From Chryseobacterium formosense (GTDB lineage: Bacteria > Bacteroidota > Bacteroidia > Flavobacteriales > Weeksellaceae): a stretch of 64,000 nt of DNA. Location of the stretch: assembly GCF_900116415.1 (NCBI RefSeq), contig NZ_FPAP01000005.1, positions 62,001 to 126,000 on the forward strand. The letters run 5' to 3'. Made by a program: the position numbers and the translations under genes. This document shows, one piece after another, positions 19,073 to 27,361 of this stretch (position 1 is the first letter of the stretch; each line of letters starts with the position of its first letter). The notes beneath the pieces are model-generated. The model searched no databases and was not told the origin of the DNA. It worked only from the letters and a program-made list of their open reading frames with translations.

Positions 19073-21109
19073 TTAATTAATTGTTGTACATGTTTGTGTA
19101 GTGAAGCATTTCCAACCGGATGCTGTTCCGGTTGTATTAACCTGAAGGCAATCATCTGTAATATTGTATACCATCATTCCCTCTCTCAGGTCACTTTCAG
19201 GAATCAAACTCATTTGAGCTGCAGTTAATCTGTTAGGCACGAATCCTTTAGTTTTAGATTCTAAGGCTGCCCATGCACCTTTTCTTACTCCTGGCCACTT
19301 TTCTGAAGTAGAATCTGCTCTGTTTAAAGATGTAATGCCATGCTGAGTTTTTAGGACAGGAGCTCCCGAAGTATTTGCAGGATTATAACATATACATGCG
19401 TTTACGGTAAAATTCTGTCTTGATCCAATCCCTTGACCTGCTTCTGAAGTAGATATTTCATCCGTATTATCTGCAATACCGTTATTTCCTGAAGTATTAT
19501 CTGCTGGTGGATTCACCAATTCCGGAACTCCGTTGGCAAGTGGTGATTTACTTATAACCTGACCCGGATTCCCTGTCGTAACACCATCTGCTAAAACCTT
19601 TATCTGCCCTCTGTATTTATAGTCAGGATTATCAGCTAATAGATTTAGCGGATGTACCTGGTCATATTTTACAAGTTCTGACCCTTCGATGGCATCAGGA
19701 CATCCATCACCATCGCTGTCTGTATCAAACTGATTGGAAATACCGTCGCCATCAGGATCACAAAAACCATTCTTAACTCCTCTTCCGTTTCCTGTAATGT
19801 AAGTTATACTGACAACATGTTGCTTTAAAACAACAGTATTACTACCCGTTCTATGCCAATTGATTGTATTAAAATGATTTCCATTGTAAAGTTGTAAAGG
19901 ATATAAATGTCCGTTTGTAGACTTACTTCCGTACATTTCGACACTTCCGTTTTTATGAATAATTATTCTGACCAGAGGATTAGAAGCATTTCCGGTCATC
20001 TGGTAAATCTGTGGAACACCTCCGCTTCCGTAATGAGAACCATCTTTGAATCTGATGTTATCTGTCTGATCGGGCTGAAATTCTATTTCGTTTAAAGCTA
20101 AATTAACTCCATTAATATTCAGATTAAAAGAATTATCGAGCGTATAAACATCAAATACAAACCCGAGATCTGCAGCGGGCGCATCGAAAGTCACGGTAGT
20201 CCCATTAGTAGAATTAAAATCTTTATTAACAACAAGATCAGGACACTCATTGATATCTAATATCCCGTCATTATCAGAATCCATATCTAAATCATCAGCA
20301 ATGCCATCACCATCTGTGTCAGCAATAACTGAATTTATCGGACAAGTAAATGTGAAATCCAATGTAATCGGTTGCACGGATAATTTTTTGACAGCAATAT
20401 CATCTATGTAATAATCATTTCCTGTGCCTCCCTGGAAAATATTTTGTAAGGATAATTTAGCAACAGTATTCTCACAACCTGTCGCCGGAGTTTTGAAATT
20501 AAGCTTAAATTCTTGCCAATTAGCAGACTGAGAAGCAATTGCCCCGGTAGAAACTCCACCAAGTTCAACTCCTGAAACAGGATCCTTCATTGATAATTTC
20601 ACCTGTGTCGTAGGATTTACGACATATATCCAAAATGAAACTTCATAATATGAATCTGCCGTAAAACTAAAATTCCTTTCATAAAAAGCAGTGTTTGGAG
20701 CTTGTGCATTGATCGCCAGAACTGCACCATGACTGTCTCCCAGAGTATGATCTTCTGCATATCGATTTGCCCCTTCAAATGGAGATGTAGAAGGATCTGC
20801 TAAAGTCCAGAAATAAAATCCCGGAATTACTCCGGAGTAGATAAATTCAGGAGCTACAACAGCATAGTAAGAATTATCTATATTGCTGGTTTCAAAATTA
20901 GTTGTGTTGGCTTTAGAAGTTCCGTAGCTAAAATTTCCTGTCGGAACATAGTCTGATTTTTTTCTTCCATAATCATTGGCTGCAGTAGGAGCCTGGCTTA
21001 CACCAAAGTCTTCAAAAAATACTGTTTGTGCATGATAATTTTTACTTAAAAGACAAAAAAGAAATAGGGTAATACTTCTTAAAGTCATTTTGAATGTTTT
21101 CTCTTTCAT
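19073..21109 (-). CDS. Exported TSP3-repeat protein, long partner
   Basis: 678 residues, signal peptide ending YHAQ. Residues about 30-250 look like a jelly-roll or carbohydrate-binding region (FSFTADSYYEVSFWIYV, YYIDDIAVKKL). Thrombospondin type 3 calcium-binding motifs follow: DTDGDGIADDLDMDSDNDGI near residue 268 and DPDGDGISNQFDTDSDGDGC near residue 455. The last ~85 residues carry the island module (ALESKTKGFVPNRL, EGMMVYNITDDC, SGWKCF), parallel to the RCC1-like protein's end. First gene of the island after the rplL terminator. Calcium-stabilised surface protein; ligand unknown. Confidence 0.78.
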   Translation of the reverse strand: MKEKTFKMTLRSITLFLFCLLSKNYHAQTVFFEDFGVSQAPTAANDYGRKKSDYVPTGNFSYGTSKANTTNFETSNIDNSYYAVVAPEFIYSGVIPGFYFWTLADPSTSPFEGANRYAEDHTLGDSHGAVLAINAQAPNTAFYERNFSFTADSYYEVSFWIYVVNPTTQVKLSMKDPVSGVELGGVSTGAIASQSANWQEFKLNFKTPATGCENTVAKLSLQNIFQGGTGNDYYIDDIAVKKLSVQPITLDFTFTCPINSVIADTDGDGIADDLDMDSDNDGILDINECPDLVVNKDFNSTNGTTVTFDAPAADLGFVFDVYTLDNSFNLNINGVNLALNEIEFQPDQTDNIRFKDGSHYGSGGVPQIYQMTGNASNPLVRIIIHKNGSVEMYGSKSTNGHLYPLQLYNGNHFNTINWHRTGSNTVVLKQHVVSITYITGNGRGVKNGFCDPDGDGISNQFDTDSDGDGCPDAIEGSELVKYDQVHPLNLLADNPDYKYRGQIKVLADGVTTGNPGQVISKSPLANGVPELVNPPADNTSGNNGIADNTDEISTSEAGQGIGSRQNFTVNACICYNPANTSGAPVLKTQHGITSLNRADSTSEKWPGVRKGAWAALESKTKGFVPNRLTAAQMSLIPESDLREGMMVYNITDDCLQVNTTGTASGWKCFTTQTCTTIN

Positions 21110-21344
21110 AGAGTTAAAGTGTTTTTGTTATTCAGAGTTTCAAAAAACAAATTCCAATCCCTACCTGTACGTAATTTTTAAAATGAACACAAAAATATAC
21201 ATCCCTTTAGAATACTAAAAGGTTATAATTTTTCTGTAGATTATTAGTAGGGAGTGTGAAAAGAATTTTTCGAATGCAAATATACAACAATGCAATCGAT
21301 TACACATTGATCTATGATAAGAAATACTATATGTTACATAAAAA

Positions 21345-21369
21345 AAGCAACTACAAAATGTAGTTGCTT
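21345..21369 (-). terminator. Terminator of rplKAJL
   Basis: AAGCAACTACA and TGTAGTTGCTT form a perfect 11-bp stem with a 3-nt loop, followed by a run of T on the minus strand, 22 bases after the rplL stop. It ends the ribosomal-protein operon, so rpoBC does not depend on it. Confidence 0.9.
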
Positions 21370-21391
21370 CTTATATTTAAAAATTGAAAAA

Positions 21392-21760
21392 TTATTTCAA
21401 TTCTACTTCAGCACCAGCTTCTTCTAATTGCTTCTTAAGAGCTTCAGCTTCGTCTTTAGAGATACCTTGCTTCAATGGAGCAGGAGCACCGTCTACGATA
21501 TCTTTAGCTTCTTTAAGACCAGCACCAGTTAAATCTTTTACCAATTTAACGATAGCTAATTTAGAAGCACCTGCAGACTTAAGAATTACGTCGAATTCAG
21601 TCTTTTCTTCAGCAGCTTCACCAGCACCAGGACCAGCCATTACTACTGCAGCAGCAGCAGGCTCGATACCGTACTCATCCTTAAGGATAGTTGCTAATTC
21701 GTTTACGTCTTTTACTGTTAAGTTTACTAGCGTTTCAGCTAAATTTTTTAAATCTGACAT
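21392..21760 (-). CDS. rplL: 50S ribosomal protein L7/L12
   Basis: 122 residues: N-terminal dimerisation helices ([24 protein letters not shown]), an Ala/Gly/Glu-rich hinge ([15 protein letters not shown]), and the globular C-terminal domain that recruits GTPase factors ([39 protein letters not shown]). Part of the ribosomal stalk with L10. It is the last gene of rplKAJL; a strong terminator follows, and the usual neighbour rpoB is 8.5 kb away. Confidence 0.98.
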   Translation of the reverse strand: MSDLKNLAETLVNLTVKDVNELATILKDEYGIEPAAAAVVMAGPGAGEAAEEKTEFDVILKSAGASKLAIVKLVKDLTGAGLKEAKDIVDGAPAPLKQGISKDEAEALKKQLEEAGAEVELK

Positions 21761-21808
21761 TGTTGTAATGTTTTTGTTGATTGTTTTATTTAATTTTTTG
21801 AGAGTCTA

Positions 21809-22396
21809 TTATTCAGCAGCTGGAGCTTCTCCTTCAGCAGCCGGAGTTTCTGGAGTTTCAGCAACCGGAGCTTCTTCTACTGCAGGTGCAGCTTCTTCAG
21901 CGCTAGCTTCTGATGCTTCAGATTTGTTTTGAAGAGCAGAAACAACTCTTTGGATTGGAGACTGAAGTAATCCGATGATTTCACCGATCATTTCTTCTCT
22001 AGACTTAATGCTTACTAAAGCATCAAGGTTGTTGTCACCAACATAGAAAGTTTCTTGTACGAATGCCGATTTTAAAGCTGGCTTTTCATCTTTCTTTCTG
22101 AAATCTTTGATAAGTTTTGCAGGAGCGTTTGCTGTTTCAGCAATCATTAATGCAGAGTTACCTTTGAAAGTCTGGAACATTTCAGAGAAATCTACTCCGT
22201 CAATCTGTTCCATTGCTTTTTGTAAAAGTGTATTTTTTACAACTTTTACTTTGATATTCTGCTTGAAAGCTTGTCTTCTGAAGTCTGAAGCTTTACCAGC
22301 ATTCAATCCTTCAAGATCTGCAACATATACTACTTTAGCATCCTGAAGCAAGTCTTTGATCTCTTGTATCGCTACAACTTTTTGGTCTTTTGTCAT
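21809..22396 (-). CDS. rplJ: 50S ribosomal protein L10 with acidic C-terminal tail
   Basis: 195 residues; the L10 fold covers about 1-160 (TKDQKVVAIQEIKDLLQDAKVVYVADLEGL at the start). After the helix that normally anchors L7/L12 dimers (LLQSPIQRVVSALQNKSE) there is an extra Ala/Glu/Pro-rich tail of about 35 residues made of repeats such as EEAPVAE and PAAEGEAPAAE. Typical L10 ends near residue 165-175, so this tail is an addition and likely disordered. It lies between rplA and rplL in one operon. Confidence 0.96.
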   Translation of the reverse strand: MTKDQKVVAIQEIKDLLQDAKVVYVADLEGLNAGKASDFRRQAFKQNIKVKVVKNTLLQKAMEQIDGVDFSEMFQTFKGNSALMIAETANAPAKLIKDFRKKDEKPALKSAFVQETFYVGDNNLDALVSIKSREEMIGEIIGLLQSPIQRVVSALQNKSEASEASAEEAAPAVEEAPVAETPETPAAEGEAPAAE

Positions 22397-22414
22397 TGTC
22401 TTAAGGATTTAATA

Positions 22415-23107
22415 TTAGTTAACAGATTTAGTATCGATTGCAATACCAGGACTCATTGTAGAAGACAAATAGATCGACTTTACGTAAGTTCCTTTAGCAG
22501 CAGTTGGCTTCATTTTGATCAAAGTAGAGATCAATTCCTGAGCATTTTCCTTGATCTTAGCAGCATCGAAAGATACTTTACCAATACCAGCGTGGATAAT
22601 ACCGTATTTGTCTACTTTGAAGTCAATTTTACCAGCTTTTACTTCAGTTACTGCTTTACCAATTTCCATAGTTACAGTACCTGATTTAGGGTTTGGCATT
22701 AAACCTCTTGGTCCTAATACTCTACCCAATGGTCCTAATTTACCCATCACAGCCGGCATTGTAACGATCACGTCAACATCTGTCCAACCTTCTTTGATTT
22801 TTTGTAAATATTCATCAAGACCTACATAATCAGCACCAGCTTCTTTAGCTTCAGCTTCTTTATCCGGAGTTACTAAAGCCAAAACTTTAACATCTTTACC
22901 AGTTCCGTGAGGAAGAGATACAACACCTCTTACCATTTGGTTTGCTTTTCTTGGATCTACACCCAATCTTACAGCGATATCTACAGAAGCATCAAACTTT
23001 GCAGTGTTCACTTCTTTTACAAGAGCTGAACCTTCTTCAAGGTTATAGATTCTTCCTTTTTCTACTTTGCTAGCAGCTTCCTTTTGCTTTTTAGTCAATT
23101 TTGCCAT
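22415..23107 (-). CDS. rplA: 50S ribosomal protein L1
   Basis: 230 residues, normal length. The conserved block [27 protein letters not shown] is present, as are the N-terminal lysine-rich helix and the C-terminal [20 protein letters not shown]1 binds 23S rRNA at the E-site stalk and in many bacteria represses its own mRNA. It sits 11 bases after rplK and 18 before rplJ in one operon. Confidence 0.98.
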   Translation of the reverse strand: MAKLTKKQKEAASKVEKGRIYNLEEGSALVKEVNTAKFDASVDIAVRLGVDPRKANQMVRGVVSLPHGTGKDVKVLALVTPDKEAEAKEAGADYVGLDEYLQKIKEGWTDVDVIVTMPAVMGKLGPLGRVLGPRGLMPNPKSGTVTMEIGKAVTEVKAGKIDFKVDKYGIIHAGIGKVSFDAAKIKENAQELISTLIKMKPTAAKGTYVKSIYLSSTMSPGIAIDTKSVN

Positions 23108-23118
23108 TTCTAATAGTA

Positions 23119-23565
23119 TTAAGCGTTAAAAGTTGGTTTAGTTCCTGTCACTCTTAATCCCATAGATCTTGCAGTACCTGCAACCATAGAAACAGCAGAA
23201 TCCATTGTAAAGCAGTTAAGGTCAGTCATTTTGTCTTCAGCGATCTTCTGAACCTGAGCCCAAGATACAGCACCTACTTTGTTTCTGTTTGGTTCTCCGG
23301 AACCACCTTTGATTTTAGCCGCATCCATCAACTGGATTGCTGCAGGAGGAGTTTTGATTACGAATTCAAAAGATTTGTCTTCGTACACTGTAATTACTAC
23401 AGGTAAAACTTGTCCTGGCTTATCTTGGGTTCTCCCGTTAAATTGCTTACAAAACTCCATGATGTTCACACCTGCAGAACCCAAAGCTGGACCTACCGGT
23501 GGAGAAGGGTTAGCAGCGCCACCTTTCACCTGAAGTTTTACCATTTTAAAGACTTTTTTAGCCAT
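23119..23565 (-). CDS. rplK: 50S ribosomal protein L11
   Basis: 148 residues with the L11 signatures: [20 protein letters not shown] at the start (the stretch that binds the GTPase-associated centre), KTPPAAIQL and the C-terminal [12 protein letters not shown]. First gene of rplKAJL, with a full-consensus promoter 98 bases upstream at 23663-23693. Confidence 0.98.
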   Translation of the reverse strand: MAKKVFKMVKLQVKGGAANPSPPVGPALGSAGVNIMEFCKQFNGRTQDKPGQVLPVVITVYEDKSFEFVIKTPPAAIQLMDAAKIKGGSGEPNRNKVGAVSWAQVQKIAEDKMTDLNCFTMDSAVSMVAGTARSMGLRVTGTKPTFNA

Positions 23566-23662
23566 TTTTTATTTTTTAAATTTGAATAATTAATGAGTTT
23601 GGAAGCATTATTATTCAGCAGGTTATCCATTCTCACATTAGATAAGCCTACTTTTCGGACTG

Positions 23663-23693
23663 CAAAATTATGAAATATTTTTTAAATAGCAAA
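23663..23693 (-). promoter_or_regulatory. rplKAJL promoter
   Basis: On the minus strand TTTG (23693..23690), exactly 19 bases, then TAATTTTG (23670..23663). This is the clearest Bacteroidetes-type promoter in the window. It makes rplKAJL independent of nusG, from which the membrane-protein gene separates it. Confidence 0.8.
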
Positions 23694-23792
23694 TTAATTA
23701 TTTGAGTTTTAATCAGATAATTAAAATTTTCAATAAGATCATTTTTGACACTAAGAAAAGAATACTGTATAAATTACATATTATATCTAAGA

Positions 23793-24923
23793 TCAGAAGA
23801 ATCGAGAGAAATAATATTCTTTTACATTTTGCAATGAAAATCCTCGCCCATCATATTGTATATGAATGAAAAAAAAGATGAAAAACAAAATATTAAAAAT
23901 AAGAAACCTCTTTAAAAACGGATTTTGATTAAATGAAATTTTATTGTTTTCATTATTCTGCAACATACATACTACGATAATAAATAAAAGCATAGAATAA
24001 ATATGATCCCATCGATACCAATCAATTCCTAAAACATATAGAGGACTTGCCCAGATTAAACTTATTAAAACAAATTTAAGAAGTGTATAAAATTTATTTC
24101 TGTAAAAGGTATATGCATAATATAGAAACATTGAGATCTCAATGATGAGTTCTAAAATGAATAACAGGTAAGAGCTAATTTCATTTTTTATAATTTCTAT
24201 GCTATTCCAATATTTAAAAAAGAAAATATTATTCTCGCCAAAAACAACTCCTCTATTTTTAATAATTTCTAAACTTTTACCACAATTAATATCTGCACCC
24301 AATAAATATATACTTCCTACGGTAATTGTGGACACTGCAAAAAAAAGCAGCCAAAAGGCATATTTGTTTTTTCCGGTTTTGAGAATATGGATGAATATGA
24401 AAAATGGCAAGAAGAAATAAAACATTTCATGAAAAAACAGACTTATAGAAAATAAAACTAAAAATATTCTTTCTTTAAAAACAGTCATTTTACCTAATGC
24501 AAAATATGCGACAAGTGCGAATAAAATTATTTCTCTCTTTCCTGAATATGATAAATTGATTGGAAAGTACATAAAACAAAGAGGCGAGCACAATAGTATT
24601 AAAATGTTCCAGTCAATTTTTTTTGAAATTAAGAGCTTAAAATAGGCAAAAAAAACGAGAGCATAGAAAACAACCTGAATAAAAAAAACCTGAATAGGTA
24701 ATGATATCCCGAAAAGATCCTGCATTGCAAAAAAAACAGTTCCACTAATTCCTCTACGTTTGAAACCACCGTCTTCGTAGTTGACGAGCCAGTCAGACAT
24801 CGTCCATTCATGAACAGGCAACGTTGCCTTTCCGTATAATTTTAAGATGACATATAAGAAGATTGCCGTTAAAAAAAAGCAATACAATAAAAAAATGCTG
24901 TTCTTTTTCGCAAATGGAATCAT
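23793..24923 (-). CDS. Polytopic inner-membrane protein, unknown
   Basis: 376 residues from MIPFAKKNS. The upstream in-frame Met falls inside the T-run of the nusG terminator and is less likely. About ten hydrophobic membrane segments are visible with little soluble sequence. A conserved-looking loop, SDWLVNYEDGGFKRRGISG, comes after the first segment, and SYSGKREI after the fourth. This layout recalls EpsG-like or glycosyltransferase-associated polymer proteins, but I cannot assign a family. No dedicated promoter was found; expression may depend on read-through from nusG. Its place between nusG and rplK, normally adjacent, marks it as an insertion. Very AT-rich codon use. Confidence 0.7.
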   Translation of the reverse strand: MIPFAKKNSIFLLYCFFLTAIFLYVILKLYGKATLPVHEWTMSDWLVNYEDGGFKRRGISGTVFFAMQDLFGISLPIQVFFIQVVFYALVFFAYFKLLISKKIDWNILILLCSPLCFMYFPINLSYSGKREIILFALVAYFALGKMTVFKERIFLVLFSISLFFHEMFYFFLPFFIFIHILKTGKNKYAFWLLFFAVSTITVGSIYLLGADINCGKSLEIIKNRGVVFGENNIFFFKYWNSIEIIKNEISSYLLFILELIIEISMFLYYAYTFYRNKFYTLLKFVLISLIWASPLYVLGIDWYRWDHIYSMLLFIIVVCMLQNNENNKISFNQNPFLKRFLIFNILFFIFFFIHIQYDGRGFSLQNVKEYYFSRFF

Positions 24924-24941
24924 ACGATCTATTATTATGAA

Positions 24942-24972
24942 CAAAAAAAGGTTACCTATTAAAAGTAACCTT
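24942..24972 (-). terminator. nusG terminator
   Basis: AAGGTTAC and GTAACCTT form an 8-bp stem (24948-24972), then six T on the minus strand. It lies 22 bases past the nusG stop and overlaps the first possible start of the membrane-protein gene. Confidence 0.8.
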
Positions 24973-24993
24973 CATATATTTTAGAATAATATC

Positions 24994-25536
24994 TTAAACT
25001 TTTTCTACCTGCATGTAGCTCAATTCCATTGGAGTTTTTCTTCCGAAGATCAAAACTGAAACTTCGATTTTCTTTTTATCTTCAAGAATTTTCTCAACAG
25101 TTCCGTTGAATCCGTTGAAAGGACCGTCGATCACTTTTACGTTTTCACCAACAATGAACGGGATTTCTGCATCGGTAGCAAATTCTGAAAGCTCATCCAT
25201 TCTACCTAACATTCTGTTCACTTCTGATTTTCTCATTGGAACAGGATCTCCGCCTTTAGTTAAACTTAAGAAAGAAATTACCCCGGGAATGTTTTTAATA
25301 ACGTGAGGAATCTCTCCCATTAAATCAGCTTCTACCATAAGGTAACCAGGATAGTATGGTCTTTCTTTCGGAACTTTTTTTCCGTTCCTAAGCTGAATCA
25401 CCTTTTCCATAGGAATAACTACCTGAGTAACGTACTGCTCAAACCCTAAACGTTTGATTTCCGTCTCAATATAGTTTTTCACTTTATTTTCCTGTCCGCT
25501 GATTGCTTTCAGCACATACCATTTTAATTCGCTCAT
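24994..25536 (-). CDS. nusG: Transcription termination/antitermination factor NusG
   Basis: 180 residues: N-terminal NGN domain (ELKWYVLKAISGQENKVKNYIE, with YPGYLMVEAD) that binds RNA polymerase, then a KOW domain (GENVKVIDGPFNGFNGTVEKI) that contacts Rho or ribosomal S10. It is 19 bases downstream of secE. A terminator follows immediately, so the tuf-side unit ends here. Confidence 0.98.
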   Translation of the reverse strand: MSELKWYVLKAISGQENKVKNYIETEIKRLGFEQYVTQVVIPMEKVIQLRNGKKVPKERPYYPGYLMVEADLMGEIPHVIKNIPGVISFLSLTKGGDPVPMRKSEVNRMLGRMDELSEFATDAEIPFIVGENVKVIDGPFNGFNGTVEKILEDKKKIEVSVLIFGRKTPMELSYMQVEKV

Positions 25537-25555
25537 TACGGGAAATTACTTTTTG

Positions 25556-25762
25556 TTAATTGAAGCTGTTAATCAATATTCCTAAGATATTGCTGATTGC
25601 TTTAGAAAACAATTCATCAACACCAAAAGTGAATAACGCTAAAATAACAGTTGCAACAGTTACTACAATTGTAGAAGACTGTAGATCTGACCATTTTGGC
25701 CATTCAACTTTATGTCTGAATTCGTTATAAGAACCTTTTAAAAAATCAACAAATGAACTCAT
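25556..25762 (-). CDS. secE: Preprotein translocase subunit SecE
   Basis: 68 residues from MSSFVDFLKGSYNEF. The longer frame reads through the tRNA-Trp gene and is rejected. It is the short single-span SecE: an amphipathic helix with the conserved HKVEWPKWSDLQSST motif, then one membrane helix (VVTVATVILALFTFGVDELF). It clamps SecY in the Sec channel. It lies between trnW (12 bases) and nusG, the standard order. Confidence 0.96.
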   Translation of the reverse strand: MSSFVDFLKGSYNEFRHKVEWPKWSDLQSSTIVVTVATVILALFTFGVDELFSKAISNILGILINSFN

Positions 25763-25774
25763 AATTTTTATTTG

Positions 25775-25845
25775 CACGGGCACAAGGATTCGAACCCTGA
25801 TCAACGGTTTTGGAGACCGGTATCCTACCATTGGACGATGCCCGT
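25775..25845 (-). tRNA. tRNA-Trp (CCA)
   Basis: 71 nt. Acceptor ACGGGCA pairs with TGCCCGT, with a G discriminator. The D arm GTCC/GGAT, an anticodon loop CTCCAAA giving CCA, and a T arm with TTCGAAT are all formed. The 3' CCA is not encoded. It sits between tuf and secE, as in most Bacteroidetes. Confidence 0.97.
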
Positions 25846-25853
25846 AGATTAAA

Positions 25854-25883
25854 AAAGTTCCGTAAGCTTCCTTACGGAACTTT
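25854..25883 (-). terminator. Terminator after tuf
   Basis: AAAGTTCCGTAAG and CTTACGGAACTTT form a perfect 13-bp stem with a 4-nt loop, then T-rich sequence on the minus strand, 16 bases past the tuf stop. It may be partial, since no clear promoter was seen for trnW-secE-nusG. Confidence 0.85.
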
Positions 25884-25899
25884 AATTATATTAAGATGA

Positions 25900-27111
25900 T
25901 TAGTCTAAGATTTCAGTAACCTGACCTGAACCAACTGTTCTACCACCTTCTCTGATCGCAAATCTAAGACCTACGTTAAGAGCGATTGGTTGTAACAATT
26001 CTACAGTGATCTCTAAGTTATCACCAGGCATTACCATTTCTACACCTTCTGGTAAGAAGATCTCACCTGTAACGTCAGTAGTTCTTACGTAGAACTGAGG
26101 ACGATACTTGTTGTGGAATGGAGTGTGACGTCCACCTTCTTCTTTAGAAAGGATATAAACAGATGCTTTGAATTTTTTGTGTGGCTTCACAGAATCTTTC
26201 TTAGCGATTACCATACCTCTCTTGATGTCAGTTTTTTCAATACCTCTCAACAATAGACCTACGTTATCACCAGCTTCACCTCTGTCTAGGATTTTTCTGA
26301 ACATCTCAACCCCTGTAATTGTAGAAGTTAATTTTTCATCACCCATACCAACGATATCAACAGGATCACCTGTATTGATGATACCAGCCTCGATTCTACC
26401 AGTTGCTACAGTACCTCTACCTGTAATAGAGAATACGTCTTCGATTGGCATCAAGAATGGCTTTTCAGTATCTCTTACTGGCTCTTCGATCCAAGTATCA
26501 ACAGCATCCATTAACGCTTCAACACTCTTAAACCACTGATCGTCAGTGTTTACCGGGCTAGAAGTAGCAGCTGTAAGTGCACCAAGTGCAGAACCTTGAA
26601 TTACTGGAGAGTTATCACCGTCGAAATCGTAAGTAGACAATAAGTCTCTCAATTCCATTTCAACAAGCTCTAATAACTCAGCATCGTCTACCATGTCAAC
26701 TTTGTTCATGAAAACAACGATTCTAGGTACGTTTACCTGACGGCAAAGTAGAATGTGCTCTCTAGTCTGAGGCATAGGTCCGTCAGTAGCAGCACATACA
26801 ACGATAGCTCCATCCATCTGAGCAGCACCAGTTACCATGTTCTTTACGTAATCCGCGTGACCTGGACAGTCAACGTGAGCATAGTGTCTTTTTTCAGTTT
26901 CGTATTCGATGTGAGCAGTATTGATAGTAATACCTCTTTCTTTTTCTTCTGGAGCAGAGTCAATCGCAGAGAAGTCTTTTTTCTCAGCAAGACCTTTGCT
27001 AGCTAATACAGCAGAAATAGCAGCTGTAAGAGTAGTTTTACCATGGTCAACGTGACCAATAGTACCAATGTTCAAGTGTGGTTTGTTACGATTAAACGTT
27101 TCCTTTGCCAT
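25900..27111 (-). CDS. tuf: Elongation factor Tu
   Basis: 403 residues. GTP-binding motifs: GHVDHGKT at 19-26, DCPGH in G3, NKVD in G4 and the SAL-type G5 (GSALGAL). The effector segment [13 protein letters not shown] is intact. Domains 2 and 3 are complete to [11 protein letters not shown]. Slightly longer than the 394-residue E. coli protein owing to a short insertion after GSALGAL, common in flavobacteria. It delivers aminoacyl-tRNA to the ribosome. In the ancestral order the tRNA cluster would be directly upstream; here it lies 10 kb away. Confidence 0.98.
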   Translation of the reverse strand: MAKETFNRNKPHLNIGTIGHVDHGKTTLTAAISAVLASKGLAEKKDFSAIDSAPEEKERGITINTAHIEYETEKRHYAHVDCPGHADYVKNMVTGAAQMDGAIVVCAATDGPMPQTREHILLCRQVNVPRIVVFMNKVDMVDDAELLELVEMELRDLLSTYDFDGDNSPVIQGSALGALTAATSSPVNTDDQWFKSVEALMDAVDTWIEEPVRDTEKPFLMPIEDVFSITGRGTVATGRIEAGIINTGDPVDIVGMGDEKLTSTITGVEMFRKILDRGEAGDNVGLLLRGIEKTDIKRGMVIAKKDSVKPHKKFKASVYILSKEEGGRHTPFHNKYRPQFYVRTTDVTGEIFLPEGVEMVMPGDNLEITVELLQPIALNVGLRFAIREGGRTVGSGQVTEILD

Positions 27112-27155
27112 GATTTAAATTATTTATTTATTGTTTTATTCAAATTTTCGGTGTG

Positions 27156-27163
27156 CAAATATA
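27156..27163 (-). promoter_or_regulatory. -7 element of the tuf promoter
   Basis: TATATTTG on the minus strand, 45 bases before the tuf ATG, set in the GTGCAAATATA context also seen before the tRNA cluster. A TTTTGG at 27183..27178 could be the -33 box, although its spacing (16) is short. A second TAAATTTG lies at 27267..27260. Confidence 0.5.
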
Positions 27164-27361
27164 ATGAATTTTTATATACCAAAATCTTTTTATGAAAAAA
27201 AAGTTTCATCTTCAAACCCAGAAAGTCACAAACCGTATTATTTTCTGTAAACAGAGATGCAAATTTAAACAAAAAAATGAATTAAAAAAAAGTGTTGGTG
27301 AAAATCCGGAGATAATTTTTTCTCGTAGATAGATTAATAAAATCCTATTAAATAAATTATT

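Noticed and set aside
21384..21932. 182-codon plus-strand open frame over rplL and rplJ
   Set aside because: Its Ala/Ser-rich text is the complement of the low-complexity hinge and tail of L7/L12 and L10; real genes lie on the other strand.
25763..25831. N-terminal extension of SecE
   Set aside because: It is read from the complement of tRNA-Trp; the normal SecE start is at 25762.
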